A stretch of 64,000 bases of DNA from Paenibacillus humicola. GTDB taxonomy: Bacteria > Bacillota > Bacilli > Paenibacillales > Paenibacillaceae. Positions 25,515-34,577 of this stretch are shown piece by piece (positions within the stretch are counted from its first letter, which is position 1; every line of letters begins with the position of its first letter). Location: positions 5,110,501 to 5,174,500 of the forward strand of contig NZ_JAQGPL010000001.1 of the NCBI RefSeq assembly GCF_028826105.1, in the 5' to 3' direction. Both the position numbers and the translations under genes were made by a program. The notes beneath the pieces are model-generated. The model saw only the letters and a list, made by a program, of their open reading frames with translations, did not search any database and was not told the origin of the DNA.

Positions 25515-26390
25515 ATGCAAACGGTGCTGATAGCCGGCGCTACCGGATATTTGGGACGGTATTTGGTCAAGGCGATGAAGGAACGCGGTTATCGGGTGCG
25601 GGCTTTGGCGAGAAACCCGGAATCGCTTGCCCAGCCGGGGCCGCACGGGTCCCCGTCCGTCCGGTCGTATACGGACGAAGTCTTCAAGGGCGAGGCGACG
25701 AAGCCTTCGACCCTTGAAGGGGCGTGCGACGGGGTGGATGCAGTCATCTCCGCGATCGGCATCACGCGTCAAAAAGACGGCGCGACTTATATGGATGTCG
25801 ATTACGAGGGGAATCTGAATGTGCTGCGGGAAGCCGAAGCAAGCGAAAGAACGGACAGGTTCATGTACATTTCCGTGTTTAAAGGCGGCGAGATACCGGG
25901 CTCGCTGACCGCCGCGAAGGAACGATTCGTCCGCCGGTTGAAGCAGTCGGAGCTCGGTCATGTGGTCGTTCGGCCGACCGGCTATTTTTCCGATATGGAG
26001 GATTTTCTGCAAATGGCCCGCAAGGGGCGCGTCTACCTGTTCGGAACGGGAGACCGGAAAATGAATCCGATCCACGGCGCCGATCTGGCTGCATTTTGCG
26101 CCGAAGGATTGGCAGCCGGCAATGCGGAGCTCCCGGTGGGCGGTCCGCAAATGCTGACCCACCGGCAGATCGCAGGGCTTGCGTTCCGAGCGGCCGGCAA
26201 ACCGGAACGGATCGCAGCCGTTCCGGCATGGCTGATAAGGCCGGTTATCCCGGTCATGAAGCGGCTGAGCCCGGGTAATGCCGGCGCGTTCGAATTCGTT
26301 TATCATGTCATGACCCGCGATATGGCGGCGCCTTGTTACGGCAGCCGGGACCTCGCGGCTTATTTCAAACAGGCCGCTTCGGCCGAATAA
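25515..26390 (+). CDS. NmrA-like NAD(P)-binding oxidoreductase
   Basis: 291-residue atypical short-chain dehydrogenase. The dinucleotide motif GATGYLGRYL is at residues 8-17; VDAVISAIGITRQ is near 74 and VVRPTGYFSDMEDFLQMA near 150. There is no YxxxK catalytic pair in the usual place, as is common in NmrA/complex-I-type SDR proteins. AGAGG precedes ATG 25515. It is divergent from the SNF2 gene. Role unknown; possibly redox sensing or quinone/NADPH metabolism. Confidence 0.84.
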   Translation: MQTVLIAGATGYLGRYLVKAMKERGYRVRALARNPESLAQPGPHGSPSVRSYTDEVFKGEATKPSTLEGACDGVDAVISAIGITRQKDGATYMDVDYEGNLNVLREAEASERTDRFMYISVFKGGEIPGSLTAAKERFVRRLKQSELGHVVVRPTGYFSDMEDFLQMARKGRVYLFGTGDRKMNPIHGADLAAFCAEGLAAGNAELPVGGPQMLTHRQIAGLAFRAAGKPERIAAVPAWLIRPVIPVMKRLSPGNAGAFEFVYHVMTRDMAAPCYGSRDLAAYFKQAASAE

Positions 26391-26423
26391 CGGCCGTTCC
26401 GGACGGCTTGGTCCGCCGCCGAT

Positions 26424-28259
26424 TCAATCGGCCGGTTGAACGGGGACTGCGACCGTGGCGTTCGTCCGATTGCCTGCCTTGTCCGTCGCCGTATACGTGA
26501 TGGCGCAGACGCGACCGTTCCTGCTTCCGGGCCGTTCTGTCATCGGGCCGGGCCCCTTATCCGCTCGCTTCCCGCCATGAACGTCGTTCGGCATGCTGCA
26601 CGTTATGGCGGTCAGCACGACCGAGTCGACCCCGGATCCGGCATCGGACGTCTTGATCGTCATTTTGGGAAACTGCATTTGGCTCTGCGGCCGAAAAACG
26701 GTCCTAGCCGGCTGAACGCTTAAGTCCGGCGCCGTTTGATCGACAAGGAAGCCGATCTGCCGGGGAGCTTCGGCGTTTCCCGCATGATCCGTGCTGCGGT
26801 ATTCAAACGTATAGGCCCCGTCGCGATTAACCGTCACAGGTCCGGTATACGGGCCCCAGTTCCCGCCGTTGATGCGGTAGACCGTTGCGCTCACGCCGGA
26901 TGCATCGTCCTTGGCGAAGAGGGTCACCGTGACGTCCTGCGTATACCAGCCGTTCCGGCCGCTAGGGCTGGCCGGGTCGAGTACCGCTGCAGTGACGGGC
27001 GGCGTCCGGTCGACGGACGGCGCGGGCAATTCCGCGACCGGCACGGGCGTCAAGCGCGTCGTCGTCGTGCCGTCGCCAAGCTGGCCGAGCCCGTTGGCGC
27101 CCCACGCCCATACCCGCCCGTCCGGTCCGACCGCCAAGCTGTGGCTTTCCCCTCCGGCCGCGGCCCGGATCGAGCCGATACCTTGTATCCGGACGGGAAC
27201 GGTTCGGATCGCCGTGCCCCCATCCCCCAGCTGGCCAAAAATATTGATTCCCCAGGACCATGCCGATCCGTCGCTAGTTACCGCAAGGCTGTGATCGCTG
27301 CCTGCGGCGATGGAAACGACCGAACCCAGTCCCGATACTTGCACGGGAACGTACCGCGCCACAGTGCTTCCGTCCCCCAGCGCTCCCCACGCATTGCTGC
27401 CCCACGCCCATACCGTACCGTCCCGTTTGAGCGCCAGATTATGAAGCCCGCCGGCGGCAATGGATACCACCGAATCCAGACCGGTTACCCGGACCGGAGC
27501 GGGATGATCTACCGCCGTTCCGACGCCCAATTCTCCGAGCGTATTGTATCCCGCCGCCCAGACGGTCCCGTCGTTTTTCAGCGCCAGCATATAGCCGCTG
27601 CCCGCCGCGATATCAACGACCTGATCGAGACCCGGCAGCGGAGCGGGAACGGCCGTGATGCCAAGACCGAACGGCTGGGCGTCTCCCCATGCCCATACCG
27701 TCCCGTCGCTTCTCAGCGCAAGGCTTAATGCATCTGACGCCGCGACGGCAATGACGGAATCCAGATTTTGCACCTGTCCGGGAACCGGATGGATCTGGTC
27801 CACGAAGTTCCGGTCGCTGTGCGGACCGTTATAGTTCTTTTCCCAAGACCAGCCGCTTCCGTCGCCCAGCTGGCCGTAAGTATCCCGTCCCCAGGCCCAG
27901 ACGGTTCCGTCGCTTTTCAGCGCCAGATTATGCGTCGTTCCCGCGGCGACGGCCGTTACGTCCTCAAGGCCAGGAACCGGGCCGGGAACGGTCCGGTATA
28001 ATAAAGCGCTTCCATCTCCAAGCTCGCCGAAATCGTTCGCCCCCCATGCCTGCACCGTCCCGTCGTTCCGGAGCGCAAGACTGTGACTGCCGCTGCTGCT
28101 GACCGCGGCGGTACCGCCAGGACCGGCGGCTTGTCCGGGCGTTGTGCCGGCTAATAGACTTGCTTCTCCCGGCTGCCTGTCCGTCTGAGCGGCCGCCGAA
28201 TGAACAATAAGAAAAGAAATGAACCAGACGGCACCGAATATTCGATAGATTCGATTCAC
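26424..28259 (-). CDS. Secreted RCC1-repeat propeller protein with Ig-like C-terminal domains
   Basis: About 611 residues. A signal peptide (hydrophobic 5-22, ending AAAQ) is followed by seven RCC1-type repeats of about 50 residues, each with a [12 protein letters not shown] strand and a GQLGDG-like turn, enough for one seven-bladed propeller. Two bacterial Ig/OmpL47-like modules follow (about 390-500 and 500-610), with DQTAPDLSV and YTATDKAGNRT. GTG 28259 is chosen because GGGGAGG lies 9 bp upstream; the ATG at 28319 lacks a site. It is probably displayed on or released from the cell surface. Eukaryotic RCC1 is a Ran exchange factor, but here the fold most likely serves binding. It is one of four paralogues in this window. 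Confidence 0.86.
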   Translation of the reverse strand: MNRIYRIFGAVWFISFLIVHSAAAQTDRQPGEASLLAGTTPGQAAGPGGTAAVSSSGSHSLALRNDGTVQAWGANDFGELGDGSALLYRTVPGPVPGLEDVTAVAAGTTHNLALKSDGTVWAWGRDTYGQLGDGSGWSWEKNYNGPHSDRNFVDQIHPVPGQVQNLDSVIAVAASDALSLALRSDGTVWAWGDAQPFGLGITAVPAPLPGLDQVVDIAAGSGYMLALKNDGTVWAAGYNTLGELGVGTAVDHPAPVRVTGLDSVVSIAAGGLHNLALKRDGTVWAWGSNAWGALGDGSTVARYVPVQVSGLGSVVSIAAGSDHSLAVTSDGSAWSWGINIFGQLGDGGTAIRTVPVRIQGIGSIRAAAGGESHSLAVGPDGRVWAWGANGLGQLGDGTTTTRLTPVPVAELPAPSVDRTPPVTAAVLDPASPSGRNGWYTQDVTVTLFAKDDASGVSATVYRINGGNWGPYTGPVTVNRDGAYTFEYRSTDHAGNAEAPRQIGFLVDQTAPDLSVQPARTVFRPQSQMQFPKMTIKTSDAGSGVDSVVLTAITCSMPNDVHGGKRADKGPGPMTERPGSRNGRVCAITYTATDKAGNRTNATVAVPVQPAD

Positions 28260-28320
28260 GATTGGTATGCCTCCCCTGGATGAAACAGAATGACCGGATA
28301 ACCGGTTCGCGTTGGGCATG

Positions 28321-28353
28321 CCAAAGCCTTGAAGGACAACCCCTCAAGGCTTT
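28321..28353. terminator. Hairpin between two RCC1 loci
   Basis: Arms AAAGCCTTGA and TCAAGGCTTT around AGGACAACCCC, 50 bp after the RCC1 remnant on the minus strand. There is no long T-run, so termination is uncertain. Confidence 0.45.
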
Positions 28354-28402
28354 GACTTGCTTTGTGCAGCAGCGACGATGATTTCCCGTTCTGTCCTTGC
28401 CG

Positions 28403-28600
28403 CTATAAAGGCAGCCGGGTAATCCGGACGGGTGACAGCCCGTCGTCGTCTTCCCGTCGCCGAGCTGACCGTCGGAATTATCCCCCCATGCCCAGACGGT
28501 TCCGTCGCTTTCCGAGTCCTTTATCTTGTGCAGCCGCCGAATTGGCAAATAGAAAGATCATCAAGCTCACGATACTGAAAATCCGGTACAAACGATTCAC
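28403..28600 (-). pseudogene. Remnant of a third RCC1-repeat gene
   Basis: GTG 28600 follows GGAGGAGGG and opens a signal peptide (VNRLYRIF, then LMIFLFANSAAAQ) nearly identical in design to that of the neighbouring RCC1 gene. After about 27 codons the frame shifts into one RCC1 strand ([20 protein letters not shown]) and shifts again to the tail LSPVRITRLPL ending in TAG at 28403-28405. That tail matches the end of the next RCC1 gene (LTPVRITHLPLAR). The gene thus lost nearly all its repeats, probably by recombination between the first and last, plus two frameshifts. Confidence 0.75.
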
Positions 28601-28640
28601 GGATAAGTCCCTCCTCCATCAAAAAGAACCGATGGCTTCC

Positions 28641-30845
28641 TCACCGCGCCAAAGGCAAATGCGTAATCCGGACGGGCGTTAACCGGTCGGTGAACGTTCC
28701 ATCGCCAAGCTGGCCTTCGGAATTGTTCCCCCATGCCCATAACGTGCCGTCGCTTTTTAAGGCGAGGCTTTGGGAATCGCCCGCAGCGATGGCAACGACC
28801 GAATCCAGACCCGAGACCTGAACGGGAACTGCGGAGCCGTTTGTGCTTCCATCCCCAAGCTGGCCGCTGAAATTATCGCCCCACGCCCATACGGTGCCGT
28901 CGCTTTTCAACGCGAGGTTATGAAAGCTTCCCGCAGAGACGGCGATGACGGAAGCCAGATGGGTTACCTGGACGGGAATGAGCGAGTTATGCTGCATTTC
29001 GAACGTTTTTCCGTCCCCAAGCTGGCCGTTAAAGTTATCTCCCCACGTCCAAACCGTCCCGTCGCGCTTTAAGGCCATGCTGTGGTTGTCGCCCGCGGCG
29101 ATCGCGAGCGCCGAATCAAGACCGGACACCCGGACAGGGACGGAGCTGTTGACAGCGCTTCCGTTTCCGAGCGCCCCGCCGTTTTCACCCCACGCCCAGA
29201 CGGTCCCGTCGCTTTTTAACGCCAAACTATGGCCATAGCCCGCCGCGATGGAAACCGACGATGTCAGGCGGGGCACCGGTTTCGCCGTCAAACGGTCCGT
29301 TGTCGTTCCGTCACCGAGCTGGCCCCAATTGTTCAGCCCCCACGACCACACCGTTCCGTCTTTTTTTAACGCCAGGCTATGCCCGTACCCCCCGGCAACG
29401 GCTGCCGCTGAATCGAGGCGGGGGACCTTCATCGGCGTGGACCGGTCCTCCGTGGTTCAGTCGCCAAGCTGGCCTTTACCATTATTGCCCCACGCCCATA
29501 CCGAACCGTCCGGATCGACGGCCAAGGTAAAATCCCCTTGTCTTGCGGAAGCGAGCGCAACGGGCTGCATGAGCTTACTCAGCACCGGGATGGAATGATT
29601 GATCGGGCTGCCGTCGCCAAGCTGGCCATTGCCGTTATTGCCCCACGCCCACACCCGGCCGTCCTTGTCGGCCGCCAGGCTGAAATCCGTGCCGCCGGAA
29701 ACGGAAACGGCCCCGCCGAGACGGGTTACTTGTACGGGGGTCGAATGCGCCGCCGTATCCCCGCTCCCCAGCTGGCCGGATCCATTATCGCCCCACGCCC
29801 ATACGGTGCCGTCGCTTTTCACGGCCAGACTGAAATCGGCGCCCCCGGCAATGGCGACGACGGAATCCAGGCCCGCTACCTTCTTGGGGGTATTGCTGTC
29901 TTGGGTGCTTCCATCCCCAAGCTGGCCAAAATTGTTGCGTCCCCACGCCCATACCGTTCCGTCGCTTCGTAGAGCCAGACTGTGGTCATCGCCCGCCGCC
30001 ACGGAAACGACCGAATCGAGATGGGCTGCCTGAACCGGATTGAGTTCGACGGCGGTTACCGTCCCGCTGCCGAGCTGGCCGTAACCGTTATCACCGAACG
30101 CCCATACCGTTCCGTCCCGTTTCAAGGCAATCGCGTGCGACATGCCTCCGGCGACGGCCGTCACCGAGTCGAGAACGGCCACCTGCTTGGCATTCGGGCC
30201 ATAATTCCAGTCCCTGGACAGCGACTCTCCCCACGCCCAGACCGTTCCGTCTTTTTTTAACGCCAGGCTCACGGTCCCGCCCGTCGTGACGGCGGCTGCC
30301 GAATCGAGATTTTTCACTTGAACGGGAACGGAGCGGGAAGTATGGGTGCCGTCTCCCAGTTCTCCAAAATCGTTCCCTCCCCACGCCCACACCGTCCCGT
30401 CGCTTTTTACGGCCAGGCTTTGATACAAGCCCGCCGCGATACCGGTCACCGAATCGAGCGAAGGGATTTGAACCGGAACGGTGCGCGCCTGCGCGCTGTC
30501 ATAGCCGTAGCCGAGATCGCCGTTCGAATTGTTTCCCCACGCCCACACCGTTCCGTCTTTTTTCAGGGCCAGACTGTGCTGCCAGCCGCCGCTTACCGCC
30601 TTGATATCGTTCAATTGGACGGCTTGTCCGGGCGTTAGATGAATCCCGTTTTTTTGGGGGACTCCCAATTGCCCATACTCGTTGGACCCCCAAGCCCATA
30701 CGCCGCCGCCTATACCGGCCAAGCTGCCGCTCCCTGCCGCAATGACGGCCTTGCCGCCGGCTTGTTGAACGGACTGCGCAGCCGCAGGGCTGGCGAAAAG
30801 CAGAACAACCAGGCACAGTATGCCGAAAATAGATATTCTTCTCAT
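28641..30845 (-). pseudogene. Secreted 14-repeat RCC1 protein interrupted by one TGA
   Basis: Two frames, 30845 to 29457 and 29456 to 28641, are in the same phase and separated only by TGA at 29457-29459. The codon sits where every other repeat has Gly in the GQLGDG turn, so one GGA-to-TGA change explains it. Read through, the product has about 733 residues: signal peptide [17 protein letters not shown] ending AAAQ, then fourteen [12 protein letters not shown] repeats, two sevens, suggesting twin propellers. The stop is at the end of repeat nine. ATG 30845 has AGGAGGG upstream. Without readthrough the product is a 462-residue secreted fragment; the distal part has an internal ATG (29432) but no signal peptide. 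It could be a sequencing error. Confidence 0.8.
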
Positions 30846-31083
30846 TATTTCCCTCCTGTCGATTTCAGCTTGAAGAAGCCAAGCAGGAATGATTGCAGGG
30901 GCAGGTGTATGTATATTGGACGGTGAGGTTTCGTCTACGATGGACTTCTTCAAACCAACAGCCGCTTCCAATCTCCATTCGTCTCGTGACTTCAAACGCT
31001 ATGGATTGCGATACGGCAATCTAGTCCTCCTTCGTCTATCAAGTATACCAAATTAACCCCTGCCAATATCGTTAAAATTTGAA

Positions 31084-31118
31084 AAAAAAGACAGCTCCGC
31101 GCCTGTCATCGGAACTGT
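31084..31118 (-). terminator. Terminator of the GT2/PIG-L operon
   Basis: On the minus strand GACAGTTCCG and CGGAGCTGTC form a stem with one mismatch, followed by eight T residues. It lies just past the last glycosyltransferase stop. Confidence 0.75.
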
Positions 31119-31132
31119 CGGGACCGGGAGCT

Positions 31133-31852
31133 TCAGGTTACCGGCCGGTCCGCCCATATGCGGTATCGGGCCGTTTTGGCGACAAACCTGCTTCCCTTCA
31201 AGATCAACTCGTCTTTCGCCTTCCATGTATGACTCCGTTTGTTTTTCCTTCGAATGCCTACAAAATTGTAGGGCGACGTGGCAAACAGCCTCCAGCCCGC
31301 GGCCCGGCTCCTGCGCATAAAGTCGATATCTTCGCCGACCGTTTTCGGCGCGAAACGGATTCGCCTGTGCAGCCGCTTTCGGAACAGGAGCGTTCCTCCG
31401 GCCACGTATTTCACGAAGGTATTCCTTCGGCCGGGCGTTACGATGACCAGAAGGCGTCTCCCCTGAAAATATTTCAAATGCGCCGCTTTGCCGACGATGC
31501 CGGCGCCTGTACGATGCAGCGCCCGGACCTGCTCGATTAAATAATTGGGCGAATAGTAGTCGTCGTCGTCGAATTTGGCGATCATCGGGTAAACCGCTTT
31601 GCCGATCCCGTAATTTAAGCATTTGCCCAAGGAAAAGCTCTCCGGCACCTTGTAGACCGAAATATTGCGGTAAGAAGCGGCCTTCCGGCGGTATTCCTGC
31701 AGGTTCATGCTGTTTTTGTTCAGCACGACGATCAGCTCCTTCGTCCCGTAACGCTGCCTTCTGTAATTATCGATTAGCATCCGGAAAAACGACGGACGGT
31801 TCGTGCAGGTTATAACCGAGACGCCGGCGAATCGCCTTGCATGGACATTCAT
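31133..31852 (-). CDS. Small GT2-family glycosyltransferase (copy 1)
   Basis: 239-residue single-domain GT-A glycosyltransferase. The N-terminal strand SVITCTNRPSFF is typical of family 2; the metal/nucleotide-sugar DxD site is the Asp95-Asp98 run (AKFDDDDYYSP). KTVGEDIDFMRRS near 185 supplies the acceptor-side acidic motif. It has no membrane segment, so it acts in the cytoplasm. ATG 31852 follows AAGGAGGGG. It is clearly paralogous to the next gene (same TCTN start, LGxCLNY, ED motif), 19 bp away on the same strand. With the PIG-L gene it forms a three-gene operon. Acceptor and sugar are unknown. Confidence 0.85.
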   Translation of the reverse strand: MNVHARRFAGVSVITCTNRPSFFRMLIDNYRRQRYGTKELIVVLNKNSMNLQEYRRKAASYRNISVYKVPESFSLGKCLNYGIGKAVYPMIAKFDDDDYYSPNYLIEQVRALHRTGAGIVGKAAHLKYFQGRRLLVIVTPGRRNTFVKYVAGGTLLFRKRLHRRIRFAPKTVGEDIDFMRRSRAAGWRLFATSPYNFVGIRRKNKRSHTWKAKDELILKGSRFVAKTARYRIWADRPVT

Positions 31853-31871
31853 GATGCCCCTCCTTTCTTTT

Positions 31872-32606
31872 CTATGAACGCACGACGTACGGCTTGTAAT
31901 TGGCGCCTCGCGCAATGATCCGGGTTTGAGGATGGGCCAGAAACGCTCTATCGCTGTTTTTCCAGGTGTGGCTGTCGTGCCGCTCCCGCCGCAGGGCGCA
32001 AAAGTTGTACCGGTCGCCGGCGTACAGCCTAAACCCTTTCCTCCTGCAGCCCCGGCAGAACAGCACATCCTCTCCCAATGAGCGGTTCGTAAACTTCACC
32101 CGCCTCCATACGTGCTTCTTGTAAACCAGCGTGCCCCCGGCAAGGATCGAAACGAACCGGTTCTGCGCTGAGAACCGCTGGATGAGCAGACGGCTTCCTT
32201 TCAAATAAATAAAATAGGCCCGTTTGCCGACGACGTCGGCCCCCGATCTGCCGAAGGACCGCATCATATCGTACAGATAACGGGGAGCGTAATACTCGTC
32301 GTCGTCCATTTTGGCAATATAGGCGTAACGGGCCAGCGCCGAAGCATAGTTCAGGCAGGCTCCCAACGTGCGGCCGGCGGGAAGCCGGTAAACACGGACA
32401 TTGGGGTATCGGGCCGCCATTCGTCGATAACGGCTCAGCCGGGCCCTGTCGTTGTTCACGACAATGATGAGCTCTTTTTTGCGGTACGTCTGGCGCCCGT
32501 AATTGCTCAGCAGCATGTGCAGAAAGGCCGGCTTGTTCGTACAGGTCACCACGCTGATTCCCGGTGCCCGGGCCGGCGCCGCGCTGCGCCTTATCGCCAT
32601 GTCCAT
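31872..32606 (-). CDS. Small GT2-family glycosyltransferase (copy 2)
   Basis: About 244 residues, paralogue of the preceding enzyme. It has GISVVTCTNKPAFL, LGACLNYASA, the DxD run at Asp101-Asp103 (AKMDDDEYYAP), and SLGEDVLFCRGCRRKGF near 193. Of two nearby start codons, ATG 32606 (4 bp from GGGAGG) is given; ATG 32600 is equally possible. The stop lies 19 bp from copy 1 and the start 25 bp from the PIG-L stop, so the three are co-transcribed. The duplicated transferase suggests two successive sugar additions, or a heteromer; that is inference. Confidence 0.85.
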   Translation of the reverse strand: MDMAIRRSAAPARAPGISVVTCTNKPAFLHMLLSNYGRQTYRKKELIIVVNNDRARLSRYRRMAARYPNVRVYRLPAGRTLGACLNYASALARYAYIAKMDDDEYYAPRYLYDMMRSFGRSGADVVGKRAYFIYLKGSRLLIQRFSAQNRFVSILAGGTLVYKKHVWRRVKFTNRSLGEDVLFCRGCRRKGFRLYAGDRYNFCALRRERHDSHTWKNSDRAFLAHPQTRIIARGANYKPYVVRS

Positions 32607-32631
32607 GCATCCTCCCGTTCCATTTGAAAGT

Positions 32632-33333
32632 TTACCCGCGCATCCGGATGACTTGAAAGGCTTCCGCAAATTCCTCGTAAATTTGCTGGCCGCGGAATTT
32701 GGCTTTATGCAGGAGACTATCGGGATGCACCGGATGGCGTATCGTTCCAAGCTGCGTTTTATACGCCTCCAGCGCCGTCATTTTGCGCTTCATCTCTTCT
32801 TCCGTCAGCGAAATATAGAGATTCGGCTGAAAGGAAAGCTCGCCGTCGGTCTCGTAGATCAGAACGCTGCCGTTCCAGAAGTAGGGACGCGCCGCCGTTA
32901 CGGCCGCTTGATGAATCGCTTCGTGGTCCTGGTGTTTCGTCAGGGACGGAATGTACAGGACCGTCGGACGAAACGCCTCGATTTGGCGTTCGATTTTTCC
33001 GACCAGCTCCGCACGCGGGATCCGGTCGAGCTTGCTGTCGTACAGCTGCCTGCCGGTCCGATCCGGGTAAAGAATGTGATAATCCGTCACGCCCAGCCGG
33101 CGCATCGCTTCCTGTAATTCCGTTATTCGCTTCGTTCCGCTATAGGTGCCATAGCCGCTCTCTTCCTTACGGTAGCGTTTGGAATCGCTGATGGTTAATG
33201 CGGCGACCACGACTCGAACCGGGCTGCCCTGGCTTACATATTTTTGAATGACACCGGCGCAGCCCAGCGTCTCGTCGTCCGCATGAGGAGCGAGGACCAG
33301 CGCACGCTGCCCGGAGCAGAGAAAAACGTCCAT
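32632..33333 (-). CDS. PIG-L/LmbE-family deacetylase
   Basis: 233-residue zinc-dependent N-deacetylase fold. The metal motif APHADDE is at about residues 15-21 (His17, Asp19, Asp20), and the second site motif TKHQDHEAIHQAA is near 137. Family members deacetylate GlcNAc-type substrates (BshB in bacillithiol, MshB in mycothiol) or sugar-peptide conjugates. ATG 33333 follows GAAGGTG at 9 bp; the GTG at 33345 overlaps that site. First gene of the minus-strand operon with two glycosyltransferases, divergent from the ATP-grasp gene. A pathway of sugar transfer, deacetylation and amide ligation is suggested by the neighbourhood. Confidence 0.88.
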   Translation of the reverse strand: MDVFLCSGQRALVLAPHADDETLGCAGVIQKYVSQGSPVRVVVAALTISDSKRYRKEESGYGTYSGTKRITELQEAMRRLGVTDYHILYPDRTGRQLYDSKLDRIPRAELVGKIERQIEAFRPTVLYIPSLTKHQDHEAIHQAAVTAARPYFWNGSVLIYETDGELSFQPNLYISLTEEEMKRKMTALEAYKTQLGTIRHPVHPDSLLHKAKFRGQQIYEEFAEAFQVIRMRG

Positions 33334-33500
33334 TAGATATGGCACCTTCTTTGCGGGTTGATCAAACCTAATTTATGTGGAAGCTGTAACAGATTCCTAT
33401 GCTTCGCCCCAATTCATCCGAAAATTGGTCGCCTGTCCGGCGCTTAAAGCTTTCTCCGTTTATATAGTGGGAGAGAAGAAACAGAGAGATGGTGATCGAT
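33334..33500. promoter_or_regulatory. Divergent promoter region of the GT2/PIG-L and ATP-grasp/PHP operons
   Basis: A 167-bp intergenic stretch separates two head-to-head operons and must contain both promoters. I see no strong operator dyad. The shared region is the main argument that the five genes form one regulated unit. Confidence 0.5.
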
Positions 33501-34577
33501 ATGGCTAAACGGCCCGTTTGCGTTCTTCTGACAGGAGCCGGCTCACCCGCCGCTTCCGGCGTCGTCCGCTCGCTCCGGTCCAGTCCGGATCTGGAATGCG
33601 TTCTGATCGGCATGGACTGCAATCCGGACGCCGCCGGATTTCATCTGACCGACCGGCATACCGCCGGCCCCTTAGCGTCGGAAGCGTCGTTCATTCCGTT
33701 TGTACGGGATCTGTGCGCCAGAGAAAAAGTGGATGTGATCTTTTCGCTCGTTACGGATGAGCTCGTCAAGCTTGCGGAGGCGAAAGAGGAGCTGCTGCGG
33801 GGCGGAACGCGGATGCTGATCTCTTCGGCGGATTCGCTGCGGGGCGTCATTCACAAAGGGCAACTGTACCAAACGCTTCAAAGCTGCGGAATGGCCGTGC
33901 CCGATTTCCGGCTCGCGAATACACCGGAAGCGCTGATCCAGGCCATGTACGAGCTCGGCTATCCCGCTCTTCCGGTATGCTTCAAGCCGGTCGTATCCGA
34001 CGGCAGCCGCGGGTTTCATATCGTCGACCGCGGCGCCGACCGGTTTCAGGCGCTTTTCCGGGAAAAGCCGAGCTCGGCGCATATCAGCGAGGAAGAATTG
34101 AAGCGGATTTTGCACGGTCATCCCGCCATTCCAGAAACGCTCGTCATGGAATATTTGCCCTACGAGGAGTACAGCGTGGACCTTCTCGTCGCGGACGGTA
34201 AAGCCGTCGCGGCCGTTCCGAGGCTCCGGGAGAGCACTGCGGGAGGCATTACGACCAAGGGACTGATCGTCAAGGAGCAGGATGTGATCGATTATGCCGT
34301 CGCGGCCGCGGAGCGCCTGCAATTGAACGGAAACATCGGCGTGCAGGTGCGGCGCGACCGGCATCGCCGGCCGAAAATCGTCGAGATCAATCCGCGAATT
34401 CAAGGCACCATCGTTCACTGCACGGCGGCCGGGGTCAATCTTCCGGCGCTTGCCGCCAAACTGGCGCTCGGCATCGCCCCGCGGCCGGATGAGCTCGACG
34501 TCAAATGGGGAACCCGGATGACGCGCTATTGGCAGGAGGTGTTCTACGATGTTCATGGATCTTCATATGCACTCTAG
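33501..34577 (+). CDS. ATP-grasp ligase (CarB-like)
   Basis: About 358 residues. An N-terminal preATP-grasp Rossmann-like domain (VCVLLTGAGSPAASGVVRSL) is followed by the ATP-grasp fold: CFKPVVSDGSRGF as the nucleotide-binding glycine loop, VMEYLPYEEYSVDLL, and the Mg2+ site KIVEINPRIQGT. Such enzymes join a carboxylate to an amine through an acyl phosphate. ATG 33501 has GGTGAT 5 bp upstream; ATG 33489 is the alternative. The 3' end overlaps the PHP gene by 29 bp, so the two are coupled. Likely the ligation step of the pathway shared with the GT2 and PIG-L genes. Confidence 0.84.
   Translation: MAKRPVCVLLTGAGSPAASGVVRSLRSSPDLECVLIGMDCNPDAAGFHLTDRHTAGPLASEASFIPFVRDLCAREKVDVIFSLVTDELVKLAEAKEELLRGGTRMLISSADSLRGVIHKGQLYQTLQSCGMAVPDFRLANTPEALIQAMYELGYPALPVCFKPVVSDGSRGFHIVDRGADRFQALFREKPSSAHISEEELKRILHGHPAIPETLVMEYLPYEEYSVDLLVADGKAVAAVPRLRESTAGGITTKGLIVKEQDVIDYAVAAAERLQLNGNIGVQVRRDRHRRPKIVEINPRIQGTIVHCTAAGVNLPALAAKLALGIAPRPDELDVKWGTRMTRYWQEVFYDVHGSSYAL

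Noticed and set aside
26736..30260. Several long plus-strand frames opposite RCC1 genes, with internal repeats
   Set aside because: They mirror the RCC1 repeat DNA; the minus strand has signal peptides and ribosome sites.
28641..30845. Regularly spaced similar DNA units, CRISPR-like at first glance
   Set aside because: Period of about 150-160 bp, degenerate and in frame: these are RCC1 protein repeats.
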